Source: Bacillota bacterium (GTDB lineage: Bacteria; Bacillota; Clostridia; Oscillospirales; Acutalibacteraceae). From it: 7,593 bases of DNA. A program made the position numbers and the translations under genes. The DNA is taken from positions 1 to 7,593 of the forward strand of contig JAEZJA010000155.1 in assembly GCA_023415895.1 (NCBI GenBank). Direction: 5' to 3'. The notes beneath the pieces are model-generated. The model was given only the letters and a program-made list of their open reading frames with translations. It did not search any database and was not told where the DNA came from. Numbering within the stretch: the stretch's first letter is position 1; the number at the start of each line of letters is the position of its first letter. This document shows, one piece after another, positions 5,244 to 7,593 of the stretch.

Positions 5244-7593
5244 ATGAAAGCTAACGTCAGAAAATGCGTTTGCACAATTCTTAGTCTTTGTAGTTTTTTC
5301 AGTCTTTTTACAAGTGCAAACGCGCAGCAGTTGAAAGAGCAATTCGAAATTCCCCAATACAATGGGCTGGTGATGAGTGACAATCGTACATACAGTCAAT
5401 ATCTTGAAGACAACACAAACGTAACCGATGCCAATGGGCAATCGGTTACCCTAGATATTACCCAAAATCAATATTATAAGCAAACCCAGGATGGATGTGA
5501 GGCAGTTGTTTGGGATGACTCGGCGTTACAATCCATCGATTTTTATTTTGACATAAATAAAACCGGTTTTTATAATCTGGAATTCGAATATATGGCATTG
5601 CCTTCGACGGTTACAGCGCCCAGAAGAAAGATTCTGGTGGATGATACAACTTTGTATAAAGAGTTGAATACCATTGATTTCAAGAGATGCTGGGTTGATG
5701 ACGGAAAGCCTGTTAAAAACGAAATCGGGGATGATGTGCGTCCGCCGGTAAAAGAACTGCAGAGTTGGCAGACATGTAGAGTGTATGACATCGATGGGAT
5801 GTATGATGCGCCATTAAAGATCGCGCTGAGCCAAGGCCGTCACAAAATCACATTGCAGTATGTGTTTGAGCCAATGGCGATCAAAAGCATACGCCTTGTT
5901 GCGCCTGAGAAACTGGTAAGCTATCAGACTAAACTGGCTGAATACCAAGCCAAGGGGTATAAAAACGCGACAAATCCCATAAAAGTTGACGCGGAGTATC
6001 CTTCGTATAAATCGGACAGTTCCGTTCGCATGAATTTTAGTGCCGATCCGGTTGCTGATCCCCAACCTCAAGGCCACAAAATTGTCAATGTTATAGGCGG
6101 CGGAAACTGGAACACACCAAACGTTTCGTTGACATATTCTTTCTACGCTCAAGAATCAGGCCTTTATCGTTTGAATCTGAGGATGTATCAGAAATATGCA
6201 AGCGGCCTGCCTGTATACAGGGAAATCAAAATTGACAACAAAGTTCCCTTTCAAGAGTGGGCAAGTTACAAGATGAAGGATACCTCTTGGGCATATCAGT
6301 CCGTTACCGATGATAACGGCAATCCATACTTGGTGTATCTTGAAAAGGGCGATCATTCCATTACCTTTACATCAAAAATAACGGGTTACGCAGACATACT
6401 GAATGATTTGAACGACACCTTATATCTCTATTCCTATGTGATACGCAAAATCACCATGATTACTTCTGTATCGCCTGATCCGAATTTCGATTATAAGCTG
6501 GAACAAAAAATTCCTGATTTATTAGACAATCTGAAAAAAATATCGGATAGTCTTAATACGCAGATTAATCATTTAAAAAATATGAATACCACCAAAAGCA
6601 CCAGCGCAGTGAGTGGTTTTTATAAAAATAAAATATTGATTGATAAAATGCTTGAAAAACCATCCGTGATAGCAGCGAACTTGTCAAATCTCGAGGAAGC
6701 GCAAGTGAGTTTATCATCATGGGTTACGGATTTCAGCACATGTGACTTGCAGCTTGATTATTTTGTGTTCGACAACCCAGAGATCACTCCGAAGAATTAT
6801 TCGTCGAATTTTTTTCAAATTCTCTATTACTCGTTTAAAACGTTTCTTGATTCATTTTTCAATGATTACAATGCGATCGGCTCGTCGAGCGGTGATGTAT
6901 CCGGTTATCAGCCATTAAGCGTGTGGATTTCACGCGGAAAAGAATGGGGCGATGTTCTGGACGATATTTGTAAAGAAGATTTTTGCAAATATAATAATGT
7001 AAATTTTAAATTAAACATACTGCCATCGGGTCAGCTTGGAACCTCGGGTATCGTGCTCATGGCACTGGCCGCCAACGCGGCGCCCGATGTTATATTGGGC
7101 GGCGATGCCGGTCTGGCAACAGAATACGGTATGAGAAATGCAACCTATGACCTGTCCAAATTTGAAGGCTTTGATGAAACAAAGCAGAATTTTTTACCCG
7201 GGTTATTACGTGCGTATACATTCCAGGACGGTATTTATGCAATCCCTGAAACGATGGACTTTTCCGTCATGTTCTATCGAACGGATATCCTCGAAGAATT
7301 GAACATGAAAATCCCTGAAACGTGGGATGATGTTTTTTCGCAGGTGTTGCCTGTACTCAAAAGAAATGGCATGAATTTCTGGTATGAAGGGGGATTGAAC
7401 ACCTTCCTATTTCAGAACAACGGGGATTATTACAGTGACGGCGGCAAAAAGTCAGGACTTGACAGCCCCGAAGCCATTAAAGCGTTTAAACAATTTACAG
7501 ATCTCTATAACGTTTATGAACTGCCGGTTACGGCAGACTTTTACTCCCGGTTCCGAACAGGCCAGATTCCCATAGGCATCAGCAGCTTTGCCA
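5244..7593 (+). CDS. Exported multidomain sugar-binding protein of an ABC transporter (partial, 3' end beyond window)
   Basis: The frame is open from ATG 5244 to the window end (783 complete codons, no stop). Residues 1-27 are a signal peptide: basic start (MKANVRK), hydrophobic core, and an ANA|QQ cleavage site. The cysteines at 8, 10 and 16 are not in a lipobox, so unlike most Gram-positive binding proteins it is not an obvious lipoprotein. Two beta-rich modules follow, about 90-222 and 285-380, each with a similar phrase (NKTGFYNLEFEYMAL; ESGLYRLNLRMYQ) resembling carbohydrate-binding folds. Next comes a helical, partly coiled-coil stretch about 412-550. From about 555 (YQPLSVWISRGKEW) a family 1 solute-binding domain begins, with APDVILGG, DGIYAIPETMDFSVMFYRTDIL and IPETWDDVF. 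Similar binding proteins of roughly 950-1000 residues are known to me from Paenibacillus and Clostridia, so about 200 residues are probably missing. Permease genes are expected downstream. The substrate is inferred to be a mannose-containing glycan from the mannosidase next door. Confidence 0.88.
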   Translation, partial: MKANVRKCVCTILSLCSFFSLFTSANAQQLKEQFEIPQYNGLVMSDNRTYSQYLEDNTNVTDANGQSVTLDITQNQYYKQTQDGCEAVVWDDSALQSIDFYFDINKTGFYNLEFEYMALPSTVTAPRRKILVDDTTLYKELNTIDFKRCWVDDGKPVKNEIGDDVRPPVKELQSWQTCRVYDIDGMYDAPLKIALSQGRHKITLQYVFEPMAIKSIRLVAPEKLVSYQTKLAEYQAKGYKNATNPIKVDAEYPSYKSDSSVRMNFSADPVADPQPQGHKIVNVIGGGNWNTPNVSLTYSFYAQESGLYRLNLRMYQKYASGLPVYREIKIDNKVPFQEWASYKMKDTSWAYQSVTDDNGNPYLVYLEKGDHSITFTSKITGYADILNDLNDTLYLYSYVIRKITMITSVSPDPNFDYKLEQKIPDLLDNLKKISDSLNTQINHLKNMNTTKSTSAVSGFYKNKILIDKMLEKPSVIAANLSNLEEAQVSLSSWVTDFSTCDLQLDYFVFDNPEITPKNYSSNFFQILYYSFKTFLDSFFNDYNAIGSSSGDVSGYQPLSVWISRGKEWGDVLDDICKEDFCKYNNVNFKLNILPSGQLGTSGIVLMALAANAAPDVILGGDAGLATEYGMRNATYDLSKFEGFDETKQNFLPGLLRAYTFQDGIYAIPETMDFSVMFYRTDILEELNMKIPETWDDVFSQVLPVLKRNGMNFWYEGGLNTFLFQNNGDYYSDGGKKSGLDSPEAIKAFKQFTDLYNVYELPVTADFYSRFRTGQIPIGISSFA
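5421..5449 (+). other. Stable hairpin inside the start of the solute-binding protein gene
   Basis: GTAACCGAT (5421-5429) pairs perfectly with ATCGGTTAC (5441-5449); inside it GCC (5430-5432) pairs with GGC (5437-5439) around an AATG loop, leaving one bulged A (5440). That makes a 12-bp stem about 180 bases into the gene. No U-run follows, so it is not a terminator. The outer arms contain ATCGGTT, the half-site of the upstream operators. The protein here is NVTDANGQSVT, not an obviously constrained motif. Confidence 0.5.
5558..5570. promoter_or_regulatory. Operator-like palindrome inside the solute-binding protein gene
   Basis: AAAACCGGTTTT (5559-5570) is a perfect 12-bp palindrome, and with the T at 5558 it repeats the first 12 bases of operator 1 (TAAAACCGGTTT) exactly. 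It lies 315 bases into the gene, coding Lys-Thr-Gly-Phe. It could be an auxiliary operator for looping or a transcription roadblock for the operon, or chance, since the codons are unremarkable. Confidence 0.4.

Noticed and set aside
5268..5292. Possible lipobox around Cys16 of the solute-binding protein
   Set aside because: The residue before the cysteine is leucine, not Gly/Ala/Ser, and a better signal peptidase I site (ANA|QQ) follows.
1..7593. CRISPR arrays, tRNA or rRNA genes, insertion sequences
   Set aside because: No regularly spaced repeats, no tRNA or rRNA-like sequence, and no transposase coding or terminal repeats were seen.

Overview
The window looks like a carbohydrate-use locus from a low-to-mid GC Gram-positive anaerobe or gut/soil Firmicute (Clostridia or Paenibacillus-like). 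The evidence is strong AGGAGG-type ribosome binding sites, a consensus housekeeping promoter, a LacI-family regulator beside a glycoside hydrolase, and a very long, non-lipoprotein sugar-binding protein of a type familiar from those groups. The genus cannot be fixed from sequence alone.

Layout. Positions 9-60 form a long, perfect hairpin that ends the minus-strand gene. Positions 119-3880 (minus) encode a 1253-residue GH38 alpha-mannosidase with all four expected metal/catalytic residues, an InlB-like repeat module and a C-terminal F5/8 type C (CBM32-like) domain, but no export signal. Positions 3881-4209 are a 329-base divergent control region. It holds a near-consensus promoter for the regulator, an extended -10 promoter for the mannosidase, two nearly identical 14-base operators (one at each start site), a separate AT-rich dyad placed where an activator would sit, and short repeats in the mannosidase leader. 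Positions 4210-5241 (plus) encode a LacI-family regulator. Two bases after its stop codon, and translationally coupled to it, begins an exported multidomain solute-binding protein (5244 to beyond the window end). It has a signal peptide, two beta-rich modules, a helical/coiled-coil linker and then a family 1 solute-binding domain that is cut off by the window end.

How it fits together (inference). The binding protein captures a mannose-containing oligosaccharide outside the cell, ABC permeases presumably encoded just beyond 7593 import it, and the cytoplasmic alpha-mannosidase trims it. The LacI-type protein, and possibly CcpA through cre-like sites, controls both directions. The whole looks like a mannoside-uptake divergon. 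The enzyme, regulator and binding-domain families are recognisable. The less explained parts are the N-terminal half of the binding protein, the intragenic operator-like palindrome and hairpin, and the extra repeats in the control region.
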